Below, piece by piece: positions 1-6,584 of a stretch of 9,809 nt of DNA (positions are counted from its first letter, which is position 1; each line of letters begins with the position of its first letter). The translations under genes and the position numbers were made by a program. A model generated the notes under the pieces. That model was not told where the DNA came from. It saw only the letters and a program-made list of their open reading frames with translations, and made no database searches. Origin of the DNA: Flavobacteriaceae bacterium (GTDB taxonomy: Bacteria > Bacteroidota > Bacteroidia > Flavobacteriales > Flavobacteriaceae); the NCBI GenBank assembly GCA_019090365.1, contig JAHRWC010000075.1, positions 1-9,809 on the forward strand. Reading direction: 5' to 3'.

Positions 1-27
1 CAGGCCTATGATTTTTATCATGTTCAT
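1..27 (-). CDS. coaE: Probable dephospho-CoA kinase, N-terminal fragment only
   Basis: Only the first codons of this leftward gene lie in the window. Starting at the ATG complementary to 19-21, the reverse strand reads MIKIIGL and continues off the edge; an in-frame ATG two codons earlier (25-27) would give MNMIKIIGL. From memory, dephospho-CoA kinases of Bacteroidota begin M-x-KIIGL directly before the P-loop TGGIGSGK, so the match is good but rests on seven residues. The enzyme phosphorylates dephospho-CoA in the last step of coenzyme A synthesis, in the cytoplasm. It would be divergent from pepE, with about 71 bases between the starts. Alternatives are another P-loop protein, or a chance open frame. 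A competing reading is the tail of a rightward gene (QAYDFYHVHY then TAA at 31-33). Confidence 0.42.
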
Positions 28-98
28 TATTAATAAAAGCTTAAAAAAACATGGATGATTAACTAAGGTTTATTAATTTTAGATCCAATTCCATTTTT

Positions 99-803
99 AT
101 GAAGAATATCATTATTGCTAGCACCTCAACAGTTCACGGAGGAACCTATTTATCATATCTTTCAGAACAATTAAAAAAATTATTTTCTGAAACTGATGAA
201 ATCCTTTTCATTCCTTATGCGCGTCCTGGAGGAATTACACATGATGCTTATACAAAAATTGCTTTAGATGCATTTTCGAAAATTGATATTAATGTAGTTG
301 GGATTCACACTTATAAAAATCCTATTGAAGCATTAAAAAACGCAAAAGGTATTTTTGTGGGTGGAGGAAATACTTTCGTATTAGTTTCACAACTATATAA
401 AAATGATATTATGCAACCGTTACGAGAAGTTATTTTTAATGGCACTCCTTATCTTGGTACAAGTGCTGGTAGTAATATTTGTGGAGTAACAATGGGAACT
501 ACTAATGATATGCCGATTATTCATCCACCTTCTTTTAAAACATTAGGAGTAATTCCTTTTAATATTAATCCTCACTATTTAGATCCCGATCCAAAAAGTA
601 AGCATATGGGTGAAACTCGTGAAACCAGAATTTCTGAATATCATACTCAAAATAATATTCCTGTAATTGGAATTAGAGAAGGAAGTTGGATTCGTGTGAA
701 AGGTGATTCTATTGTGCTAAAAGGTGATTTATCTGCTCGTGTTTTTGAGCAAGAAAAAAAGCCTATCGAAATTGAAACTGGAAGTTTACTTAATTTCAAA
801 TAG
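99..803 (+). CDS. pepE: Peptidase E (alpha-aspartyl dipeptidase, family S51)
   Basis: Cytoplasmic serine peptidase that, in characterised members, hydrolyses dipeptides with an N-terminal aspartate. The 234-residue product is full length for the family and has no signal peptide. Visible motifs are the glycine turn GGGNTF (residues 88-93), the nucleophile elbow GTSAGSN with Ser122, NPHY with His159 and GIREGSW with Glu194. The last three match the Ser-His-Glu triad described for Salmonella PepE (Ser120, His157, Glu192) at nearly identical spacing. The start ATG is the first in frame and gives the expected N-terminal beta-strand KNIIIAS. No Shine-Dalgarno is seen; a weak -7-like TAATTTTA lies at 74-81. 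The gene is monocistronic: it faces a convergent gene 19 bases beyond its stop, and its last codons form half of a terminator hairpin. Confidence 0.95.
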   Translation: MKNIIIASTSTVHGGTYLSYLSEQLKKLFSETDEILFIPYARPGGITHDAYTKIALDAFSKIDINVVGIHTYKNPIEALKNAKGIFVGGGNTFVLVSQLYKNDIMQPLREVIFNGTPYLGTSAGSNICGVTMGTTNDMPIIHPPSFKTLGVIPFNINPHYLDPDPKSKHMGETRETRISEYHTQNNIPVIGIREGSWIRVKGDSIVLKGDLSARVFEQEKKPIEIETGSLLNFK

Positions 804-812
804 GCTTTTCTT
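751..812. terminator. Bidirectional intrinsic terminator overlapping the pepE 3' end
   Basis: AAAAGCCTAT (757-766) is the perfect reverse complement of ATAGGCTTTT (800-809). Inside it, GAAATT (768-773) pairs with AATTTC (792-797), and AAAC (775-778) with GTTT (784-787) around the loop TGGAA. The rightward transcript ends in TTTTCTTT (806-813); the leftward transcript ends in TTTTTTTCTT (complement of 760-751). The pepE stop codon TAG (801-803) is inside the stem. The two converging genes end only 19 bases apart, so a shared hairpin is the economical reading. Its length, interruptions and AT content make efficiency uncertain. Confidence 0.65.
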
Positions 813-822
813 TAAAATAAAA

Positions 823-2379
823 TTATTTAACAACGATCATTTTATTCGTTTTCGATTTACCATTAATCGATAACTTACAGAAATATATTCCAGATTTTAA
901 ATTTAATTCTGATACATTTATAGGAATTATATACTTACCATAGCCTTTTATTTCATTATCTAAAACTGTAAACACTTCTTTTCCAGATTCGTCATATATG
1001 CTTATATGAATGTTTGAATCTTCGTGTAATTTAAATGAAACATAACTAATCTCTGAAGCTGGATTTGGATACTGAACTGCATCTTCAACTGTTTGTACTT
1101 CAAAATCTTCTGAGCTTAATATTTCAAACGGAGTTACATCTGTCCAAATACTTAAATCTCCATTATTTAAACGAGTCCAAATTGGGCGAACTACATTGTC
1201 ATGAACTGTGATGTTGGTATAATCTCCAAAAAATACACCTGAGTTTGGTAAGAAAGGAGATTCACTTATTTTATTATTGACAAAGGTTTCACCACCATCT
1301 GTAGAATACGCTAAATATACATCGGTACTGCTATCGTTGTGTTCTCTTCTGTCATAAAAAACAAAGAACAAATTACCATTGGTTTGATCAATATCCATCC
1401 AAGTAAAAAACTGTTGTTTTCCTGGCGGATCATCATTTACACGTGCAGGCGCAGTCCAAGTTTCGCCACCATCAGTAGATTTCGACATCCAAATATCTGT
1501 ATCATTTGATCCATTTCGCTGATCAGACCAATTCACATAAATAGTTCCGTGATTTGGACCTCCACTTAAATCGCATTTTGTAATTGGCAATCCATTAGCT
1601 CTATTAATTCCTGGTATGTTATAATCCCAACCTGTTGGCATAGGATCGATAGCAATTTCTTCAGTAAGCCAAGTATCACCTTGATCTAATGATTTATTAA
1701 ATACAAGTCCGTTTGGTCCAGCCCAAGCAACATAAATTTCACCATTTGGACCTAAAGCTGGTACAGCACCTTCCACAGTATTATCTTCATCTATACAATC
1801 TCCATCAACAATATTAACTTTTACAGGAGTTGACCAAGTATCACCTTGATCAAGCGATTTAGAAAAAAGTATACTTGATTTATCATTTGAGTTAGCACTT
1901 CCATAATCATCAAATTGCGTCCAAGTCATATAAATATCATTGGTATTTCTATCAATAATAGTCCATTGCTTGTCTTGCGCTTTTGTTCCGTTTAATCCTG
2001 TAAAACTCCCATCATTCCAGGACATTCCATTATCTGTAGATTTTTGACAAACGATTCGGTCTATCCAATTTCCAGAAGGCGGATTTGAAAGATGAAAAAA
2101 GTAAAAATTTCCATCAGTATCTACATCAATCACTGGATCACCCCAAACTCCAAAGGAGGATGTCATTTGATGTCTATCCCAATTTAAACCACCATCAGAA
2201 CTGTAATAACAATTATATAAATTAGCTCCAGCAACTAGAATATCTGTATTCAATGGGTTCATTCTAATTGAAGGCTCATTTGGAGAAGCAACATCACTAA
2301 TCATTACATTTTGAGAAATAATTTCATTCACAAATAGTAGTGCTAAAGCACACAATAAGAATTGTTTAATAGATTTCAT
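823..2379 (-). CDS. Secreted Asp-box (BNR) beta-propeller protein with T9SS C-terminal sorting domain
   Basis: A 518-residue exported protein of unknown substrate. Residues 1-22 form a Sec signal peptide (MKSIKQ, then a hydrophobic core). Six Asp-boxes (SxDxGxxW/F) begin at residues 60, 114, 175, 230, 301 and 359, about 54-71 residues apart, which fits a six-bladed sialidase-like propeller. Residues from about 437 (YPNPASE) to 518 form a type A T9SS sorting domain: YPNP start, IYDESGKEVF core, LKSGIYF, and a C-terminal MIVVK. This predicts export through the Sec and type IX systems, with cleavage of the tail and release or surface attachment. The sialidase FRIP motif is not evident, so glycosidase activity is unproven; adhesion or glycan binding is equally possible. 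Asp-boxes 3 and 4 share an 18-base identical stretch (1669-1686 and 1834-1851). The start ATG is the one preceding the signal peptide. Confidence 0.9.
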   Translation of the reverse strand: MKSIKQFLLCALALLFVNEIISQNVMISDVASPNEPSIRMNPLNTDILVAGANLYNCYYSSDGGLNWDRHQMTSSFGVWGDPVIDVDTDGNFYFFHLSNPPSGNWIDRIVCQKSTDNGMSWNDGSFTGLNGTKAQDKQWTIIDRNTNDIYMTWTQFDDYGSANSNDKSSILFSKSLDQGDTWSTPVKVNIVDGDCIDEDNTVEGAVPALGPNGEIYVAWAGPNGLVFNKSLDQGDTWLTEEIAIDPMPTGWDYNIPGINRANGLPITKCDLSGGPNHGTIYVNWSDQRNGSNDTDIWMSKSTDGGETWTAPARVNDDPPGKQQFFTWMDIDQTNGNLFFVFYDRREHNDSSTDVYLAYSTDGGETFVNNKISESPFLPNSGVFFGDYTNITVHDNVVRPIWTRLNNGDLSIWTDVTPFEILSSEDFEVQTVEDAVQYPNPASEISYVSFKLHEDSNIHISIYDESGKEVFTVLDNEIKGYGKYIIPINVSELNLKSGIYFCKLSINGKSKTNKMIVVK

Positions 2380-2400
2380 AGCTTTAATTTAATTTTTCAT

Positions 2401-2408
2401 TAAAGTTA
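2401..2408 (-). promoter_or_regulatory. Possible -7 promoter box for the propeller gene
   Basis: On the reverse strand this reads TAACTTTA, one base off the Bacteroidota -7 consensus TAnnTTTG, about 21 bases before the start ATG at 2379. Initiation 5-8 bases downstream would give a leader of about 15 bases, usual for the group. No TTG is seen at the -33 position, and such boxes occur by chance in AT-rich DNA, so this is weak. Confidence 0.25.
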
Positions 2409-2458
2409 AGAAAAACTAGAAATAGAATCTATATAAATAAAGAGTAATTAAGGTTTAA

Positions 2459-2884
2459 TTAAAGTTCTTTTACAAAATGATATCCCTTTATTACAAAACC
2501 TTGATTGTAATAAAATTTATGTGAAGGAAAGTTTTGAACATAGGTGTTCAACTCGATCCAATTACATTTTTTATTTTTTGCATATTCATAAATAAAAGAA
2601 AATAATTGATCTCCTAATCCTTTACTTCGGTATGCCTTATCAATTATAATATGGTCTGCCTCTACACTTTTACCTGCATAATGACGTGTCTGAAACCATA
2701 GTCCACAAATTCCAATTAATTCTTCTGCATCATATACTCCAATGCATTCATAGGATTGGGTTGACATTTCTAGGATTCTTTCTTTTAAAATATTTTCAGG
2801 TACTTCAAAAGATCCCATTTCTTGCATGAGAGGAAGAATAATTAAAATATCTGAAGGATCGATTATGCGAAATGATATATTCAT
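2459..2884 (-). CDS. GNAT-family N-acetyltransferase
   Basis: Predicted cytoplasmic acetyltransferase that moves an acetyl group from acetyl-CoA to an amine; the acceptor is unknown. From the ATG at 2884 the product has 141 residues, one GNAT domain. The acetyl-CoA pyrophosphate loop RSKGLG (R/Q-x-x-G-x-G/A) lies at residues 86-91, after the beta-strand ADHIIID. The C-terminal part has HKFYYNQGF (about 123-131), where a tyrosine usually acts as general acid and the final GF is typical. The frame can be extended to a TTG at 2917, but the ATG gives a normal GNAT N-terminus (MNISFRIID) and keeps the divergent spacer free. The gene lies 79 bases upstream of the propeller gene on the same strand, so co-transcription is possible. 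It is divergent from the next GNAT gene. Confidence 0.85.
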   Translation of the reverse strand: MNISFRIIDPSDILIILPLMQEMGSFEVPENILKERILEMSTQSYECIGVYDAEELIGICGLWFQTRHYAGKSVEADHIIIDKAYRSKGLGDQLFSFIYEYAKNKKCNWIELNTYVQNFPSHKFYYNQGFVIKGYHFVKEL

Positions 2885-2916
2885 ATCTGTAAAAATAATA
2901 CTATTTTTAAATTTCA

Positions 2917-2934
2917 AAAATGTATTTACATTTT
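2917..2934. promoter_or_regulatory. 18-base palindrome in the divergent spacer, candidate operator
   Basis: AAAATGTA-TT-TACATTTT is a perfect 8-base inverted repeat around two bases. It lies in the 51-base spacer between the divergent GNAT genes, ending one base before the rightward ATG (2936) and 33 bases upstream of the leftward ATG (2884). A -7-like TATTTTTA at 2902-2909 would place a rightward transcription start close to the palindrome's left edge, a common position for a repressor site. As RNA it could instead form a hairpin just before the start codon. AT-rich sequence produces such palindromes by chance, so function is inference. Confidence 0.4.
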
Positions 2935-2935
2935 C

Positions 2936-3448
2936 ATGAATCAGATACTTACAACATCACGATTGTATTTAAGAGAATTTTCCAAAGAAGATGCCTCATC
3001 TTTTTACTTATTAAATAAAGACCCTGAAGTAATTAAATATACAGGCGATCCACCATTTTCTTCAGTAAAAGAGGCTGAACTTTTTATTGAAAACTATTCA
3101 GCATATAAAGATATTGGATATGGAAGATGGGCAGTTTGTTTATTAGAGAATGATTCCTTTATTGGATTTTGTGGTTTAAAATTTCATCCGAAAGAAAATA
3201 TTACAGAAATCGGATTTAGATTTTTTAAAGAACAATGGAATAATGGTTTTGCAACCGAAAGTGCGGCTGCAGTAATAGACTATGGTTTTAAGAAAATTGG
3301 TCTTTCGGAAATTTATGCGCATGCTCAAATCAATAATCTTTCATCACAACGTGTTATCGAAAAATGTGGCTTACAATTTGTAAAGAATATTACACATGAT
3401 GACATGCCTGCAAAATTATATTGCATTAAAAAAAACCAACAACAATGA
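2936..3448 (+). CDS. RimJ/RimL-type GNAT N-acetyltransferase
   Basis: A 170-residue acetyltransferase of the Acetyltransf_3 type, the group that includes ribosomal-protein N-terminal acetyltransferases RimJ and RimL and many small-molecule enzymes. Typical marks are the N-terminal TTSRLYLREFSKEDA (residues 6-20), the strand TEIGFRF (90-96) leading into the acetyl-CoA loop EQWNNGFATES (99-109), and the end-of-domain NLSSQRVIEKCGLQF (134-148). The substrate cannot be told from sequence. It heads a rightward unit: its stop TGA overlaps the next gene's ATG as ATGA, suggesting translational coupling to a peptidoglycan-type peptidase. It is only distantly similar to the adjacent divergent GNAT and is not an obvious duplicate of it. 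Confidence 0.9.
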   Translation: MNQILTTSRLYLREFSKEDASSFYLLNKDPEVIKYTGDPPFSSVKEAELFIENYSAYKDIGYGRWAVCLLENDSFIGFCGLKFHPKENITEIGFRFFKEQWNNGFATESAAAVIDYGFKKIGLSEIYAHAQINNLSSQRVIEKCGLQFVKNITHDDMPAKLYCIKKNQQQ

Positions 3449-4185
3449 AAAGAAGAAAATTTATAACAACTTCATTAAAAGGTGGGCTAGCTATTAGTTT
3501 AGCTTCTCATTATTCATTTGTTTCTTTTCAAGAAAAATATACTAGAAACCAATTAATAGGTAAGGATGAATCTAGCATAGTTGGAAATTCATATACCACA
3601 AAAATGCACAAAGAAACTGCTGAAGCATTTGATAAAATGAAAGCTGCAGCAGCTAAAGAAAATATATCAATCGAATTAGTTTCAGCATACCGAAGTTTCG
3701 ACCGTCAAAAGCAAATATTTGAAAAAAAATACAAACGATTCACTACTCAAGGGCTTTCGCCTATTGATGCTATTCGTAAAATAATTGAATATTCAACGAT
3801 CCCAGGAACTTCTCGTCATCACTGGGGAACAGACATTGATATAATCGATGCTAATGTTCCAAGACCAAAGAATGTTTTAGAACCTCAACATTTTCATGGT
3901 AATGGTCCTTTTTGTAAATTGAAAGATTGGTTAAACATACATGCGGAGTCGTTTGGATTCTTTGAAGTATATACAGACAATCCAAATCGTAAAGGATTTA
4001 AATACGAACCTTGGCATTTTAGTTATGCGCTTGTTTCAAAACCGATGCTTCAAGAATATAAAAAATTAGACATTAAACAAATACTCCAGGAAGAGAAAAT
4101 AGAAGGAAGTATGTATTTCACCGATGAATTTATCCATCAATATCGAATTGAAAATATTTTAGATATAAATAAAAAATTACTTTAG
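3445..4185 (+). CDS. M15-family D-alanyl-D-alanine carboxypeptidase (VanY-like), exported
   Basis: Predicted zinc peptidase that removes the terminal D-alanine from peptidoglycan stem peptides outside the inner membrane. The 246-residue product carries the M15B signature: SAYRSFDRQ (80-88, with the substrate-binding Arg83), [10 protein letters not shown] (123-132, zinc ligands His125 and Asp132) and EPWHF (188-192, catalytic Glu188 and zinc ligand His191). The N-terminus, KRRKFITTS followed by a short hydrophobic stretch (13-28), resembles a twin-arginine signal, although Sec export cannot be excluded. The start overlaps the upstream acetyltransferase stop by four bases. The M48 protease gene follows after 31 bases. 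No vanH, vanA or vanX-type gene is nearby, so ordinary wall maintenance is more likely than glycopeptide resistance. Confidence 0.92.
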   Translation: MKRRKFITTSLKGGLAISLASHYSFVSFQEKYTRNQLIGKDESSIVGNSYTTKMHKETAEAFDKMKAAAAKENISIELVSAYRSFDRQKQIFEKKYKRFTTQGLSPIDAIRKIIEYSTIPGTSRHHWGTDIDIIDANVPRPKNVLEPQHFHGNGPFCKLKDWLNIHAESFGFFEVYTDNPNRKGFKYEPWHFSYALVSKPMLQEYKKLDIKQILQEEKIEGSMYFTDEFIHQYRIENILDINKKLL

Positions 4186-4216
4186 TATATTTACTAAAAG
4201 ACACAAATTAACAAAC

Positions 4217-4987
4217 ATGAGAAGAGGGAATTGGAAAATTAGAATCATTATCGGACTAGCAATTGTAGCTTTTGCATTTTGGAAGAAATGTGCCAATACT
4301 GAAATAAACCCATACACAGGAAAAGAACAAGTTATTTCAATGACTTCTGAAGAAGAAATTGCAATAGGCCTACAAAGTGCTCCACAAATGGCACAACAGC
4401 ACGGAGGGTTATATCAAGACCAACGCATGCAAGATTATGTTGATATGGTTGGAGGAAAACTAATCAATAACAGTATGGCAAAGGATACTCCCTACCAATA
4501 TGAATTTCATCTTTTAGCAGATCCAAATGCTATTAATGCCTTTGCATTACCTGGTGGACAAATTTTTATTACTTATGCCTTGTATTCTAAATTAGAAAAC
4601 GAAGATCAATTAGCAGGAGTTTTAGGACATGAAATAGGACATGTATTAGGACGTCATTCTGCAGAAAGAATTGCCAACAGTGAGTTTTGGCAAACAGTTT
4701 CTCAAGGAGCATCTGTAGGAGCTGATGCTGGTGGGCTTGTTGCCGGAATTGGAAAAAATGTATTACTAGGAAATGGTCGTGGTGATGAATTAGAAAGCGA
4801 TGACCTAGGAGTTCTCTTTATGATAAAAGCTGGTTACGACCCTAATGAAATGGTTGGTGTTATGGAAATTCTTAAATCGGCTGCAGGACCAAATCGTGTT
4901 CCAGAGTTTCAAAGCACACATCCAGACCCAGATAATAGAATGGATAAAATTAGAGAGTCTATCGAAAAATATAGAAACCAAGAGTAA
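4217..4987 (+). CDS. M48-family zinc metalloprotease, membrane-anchored
   Basis: A 256-residue peptidase related to the periplasmic M48 proteases (LoiP/BepA type) involved in envelope protein quality control. One hydrophobic segment at residues 9-22 acts as signal or membrane anchor; Cys25 follows WKK, which is not a proper lipobox, so lipidation is unlikely. The zinc site is [11 protein letters not shown] with His138, Glu139 and His142, and a third ligand in DELESDD, Glu191 being the best fit to ExxxD with Asp195. The family's upstream strand [15 protein letters not shown] (104-118) and downstream THPDPDNRM (234-242) are also present. No TPR repeats follow, unlike BepA. It is the last gene of the acetyltransferase-M15-M48 unit and is followed by a strong terminator. 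Its substrate is not known. Confidence 0.93.
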   Translation: MRRGNWKIRIIIGLAIVAFAFWKKCANTEINPYTGKEQVISMTSEEEIAIGLQSAPQMAQQHGGLYQDQRMQDYVDMVGGKLINNSMAKDTPYQYEFHLLADPNAINAFALPGGQIFITYALYSKLENEDQLAGVLGHEIGHVLGRHSAERIANSEFWQTVSQGASVGADAGGLVAGIGKNVLLGNGRGDELESDDLGVLFMIKAGYDPNEMVGVMEILKSAAGPNRVPEFQSTHPDPDNRMDKIRESIEKYRNQE

Positions 4988-5013
4988 ACCTCTATCTAAA
5001 TTTAACCTATGTC

Positions 5014-5041
5014 AATCCCGCTCTTGCGGGATTTTGTTTTT
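5014..5041 (+). terminator. Rho-independent terminator after the M48 protease gene
   Basis: AATCCCGC (5014-5021) and GCGGGATT (5026-5033) form a perfect 8-base stem with the four-base loop TCTT, followed by TTGTTTTT (5034-5041). This is the most GC-rich hairpin in the window and stands out from its AT-rich surroundings. It lies 27 bases after the M48 stop codon and separates that unit from gpmI. Confidence 0.92.
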
Positions 5042-5048
5042 ATCTTTG
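5041..5048 (+). promoter_or_regulatory. Promoter -7 box for the gpmI unit
   Basis: TATCTTTG is an exact match to the Bacteroidota/Flavobacterium -7 consensus TAnnTTTG recognised by the primary sigma factor of the phylum. Initiation a few bases downstream would leave a leader of roughly 10 bases before the ATG at 5064, with no room for a Shine-Dalgarno. A TTG at 5024-5026 leaves only 14 bases to the box, shorter than the usual spacing of about 17-23, so the -33 element is unclear. The first T is also the last base of the upstream terminator T-run. Confidence 0.7.
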
Positions 5049-5063
5049 CACTTTATTTATCAA

Positions 5064-6581
5064 ATGAACAAAAAAGTACTTCTATTAATTCTTGATGGTT
5101 GGGGAATAACTCAAAATCCATCTGTTTCTGCTATAGCACAAGCGAACACTCCTTTTATAGATTCTTTGTACAACAAATATCCAAACGCCCAATTATTAAC
5201 TCATGGAATGAACGTTGGTTTACCTGACGGGCAAATGGGAAATAGTGAAGTAGGTCATATGAATTTGGGTGCTGGAAGAATTGTATACCAAGATCTAGTA
5301 AAAATAAATTTAGCTGTCAAAAATAATACACTCTCAAAAGAACCTGTGTTACAGGAAGCATTTAATTATGCTAAACATAATAATAAGAAAGTTCATTTCT
5401 TAGGATTGGTTTCTAATGGTGGTGTTCATTCACATATCAACCATGTAAAAGGATTGGTTACTGCAGCAAACGATGCAGGAGTATCAAATGTATTTGTTCA
5501 TGCTTTTACAGACGGTCGTGATGTTGATCCTAAATCTGGAGTAAGATTTATTAAAGAATTAGAAAATCATTTGAGTGAGACCACTGGAAAATTAGCTTCA
5601 GTTATTGGAAGATATTTTGCAATGGATCGTGATAAACGATGGGAACGTGTAAAAAAAGCCTATGATTTATTGGTCTTCGGAAAAGGAAATACATCTAATA
5701 ATGCTGTGAAAAGTATAGAAGACAGTTATGCTGAAGGAATAACAGATGAATTTCTTGAACCTATTGTAATGACTGAAAACAATCAACCTGTAGCTACTAT
5801 CGAAAAAGATGATGTTGTAATCTTTTTTAATTTCAGAACAGACAGAGGACGTCAATTAACTGAAGTCTTAACTCAGCAAAATTATGCAGATTTTGATATG
5901 AAAACGATACCGCTTCATTATGTTACTTTGACCAATTATGATGATTCATATAAAGGAATTCAAGTAGTTTATAAAAAAGATAATCTTGAGAATACTTTAG
6001 GTGAAGTTTTAGAAAAAAATAACAAGAAGCAAATCCGTATTGCCGAAACCGAAAAGTATCCTCACGTAACATTTTTCTTTTCTGGTGGAAGAGAAACTCC
6101 TTTTGAAGGCGAAAACAGATTACTTTGCCCATCACCTAAAGTAGCAACATACGATCTAAAACCACAGATGAGTGCTTTAGAAGTTAGAGATAAAATTCTT
6201 CCAGAAATTAATAATCAATCTGCTGATTTTATCTGTTTAAATTTTGCAAATACAGATATGGTAGGGCATACAGGAATTATGGATGCTGCTGTAAAAGCTT
6301 GTGAAACAATAGATGCTTGTGTAGAAGAAATTATTAATGCTACGCTTAAAAATAATTATGCAACTATATTACTTGCAGATCATGGAAATTGTGAAACGAT
6401 GAAGAATCCTGATGGATCTCCCAACACAGCACACACTACAAATCCTGTTCCAGTTATATTAATAGACCCAGATTATAAAACAATTAAAAACGGTATTCTT
6501 GGAGATGTTGCTCCAACGGTTTTGGATATTTTAGGAATCCAACAACCTGAAGTAATGACTCAAGAATCTTTAATAAAATAA
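5064..6581 (+). CDS. gpmI: 2,3-bisphosphoglycerate-independent phosphoglycerate mutase
   Basis: Cytoplasmic enzyme that interconverts 3- and 2-phosphoglycerate in glycolysis and gluconeogenesis through a phosphoserine intermediate, using two metal ions (usually manganese). The product is 505 residues, typical of the family. Metal and catalytic residues are all visible: Asp11 (LILDGWG), nucleophile Ser61 in MGNSEVGH, Asp398 and His402 (NTDMVGH), Asp439 and His440 (LLADHGN), and His457 (TAHTT). Substrate-binding motifs include VHSH (121-124), GRDVDP (151-156), FRTDRGRQ (257-264) and TEKYPHVTFFF (329-339). The frame stays open upstream to 4845, but that extension would overlap the M48 gene and cross the terminator and promoter. 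The ATG at 5064 yields the canonical N-terminus NKKVLLLILDGWG. It leads a tight rightward cluster. Confidence 0.98.
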   Translation: MNKKVLLLILDGWGITQNPSVSAIAQANTPFIDSLYNKYPNAQLLTHGMNVGLPDGQMGNSEVGHMNLGAGRIVYQDLVKINLAVKNNTLSKEPVLQEAFNYAKHNNKKVHFLGLVSNGGVHSHINHVKGLVTAANDAGVSNVFVHAFTDGRDVDPKSGVRFIKELENHLSETTGKLASVIGRYFAMDRDKRWERVKKAYDLLVFGKGNTSNNAVKSIEDSYAEGITDEFLEPIVMTENNQPVATIEKDDVVIFFNFRTDRGRQLTEVLTQQNYADFDMKTIPLHYVTLTNYDDSYKGIQVVYKKDNLENTLGEVLEKNNKKQIRIAETEKYPHVTFFFSGGRETPFEGENRLLCPSPKVATYDLKPQMSALEVRDKILPEINNQSADFICLNFANTDMVGHTGIMDAAVKACETIDACVEEIINATLKNNYATILLADHGNCETMKNPDGSPNTAHTTNPVPVILIDPDYKTIKNGILGDVAPTVLDILGIQQPEVMTQESLIK

Positions 6582-6584
6582 ACT

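Noticed and set aside
8..21. ATGAT-TTTT-ATCAT, which resembles an FNR/CRP-type site (TTGAT-N4-ATCAA).
   Set aside because: It coincides with the likely first codons of the leftward gene at the edge, where ATG ATA AAA ATC AT creates the symmetry. A short AT-rich palindrome inside coding DNA is weak evidence for an operator.
2382..2405. CTTTAAT / ATTAAAG inverted repeat in the leader of the propeller gene.
   Set aside because: All but one pair is A-T, the loop is 10 bases, and it overlaps the possible -7 box. No clear role.
2445..2461. TAATTAA-GGT-TTAATTA hairpin at the end of the leftward GNAT gene, considered as a terminator.
   Set aside because: The stem has only A-T pairs and a three-base loop, and the following tract is only moderately T-rich. 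It is too weak to call.
2885..2917. TTG-initiated extension of the leftward GNAT by 11 codons.
   Set aside because: The ATG at 2884 gives a standard GNAT start; the extra residues match nothing in the family and would fill the divergent spacer.
3445..4185. Possible glycopeptide-resistance locus because of the VanY-like enzyme.
   Set aside because: No ligase, dehydrogenase, VanX-type dipeptidase or two-component system is present; M15 enzymes are common wall-maintenance proteins.
4181..4198. TTTAGTA-TATT-TACTAAA repeat over the M15 stop codon, considered as terminator or operator.
   Set aside because: Low-stability stem with no T-run on the coding strand, so not a terminator. It contains a -7-like TATATTTA (4186-4193) but no -33 element.
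4845..5063. Upstream extension of the gpmI frame by 73 codons.
   Set aside because: It overlaps the M48 gene and crosses a strong terminator and promoter. The downstream ATG gives the canonical GpmI N-terminus and family length.
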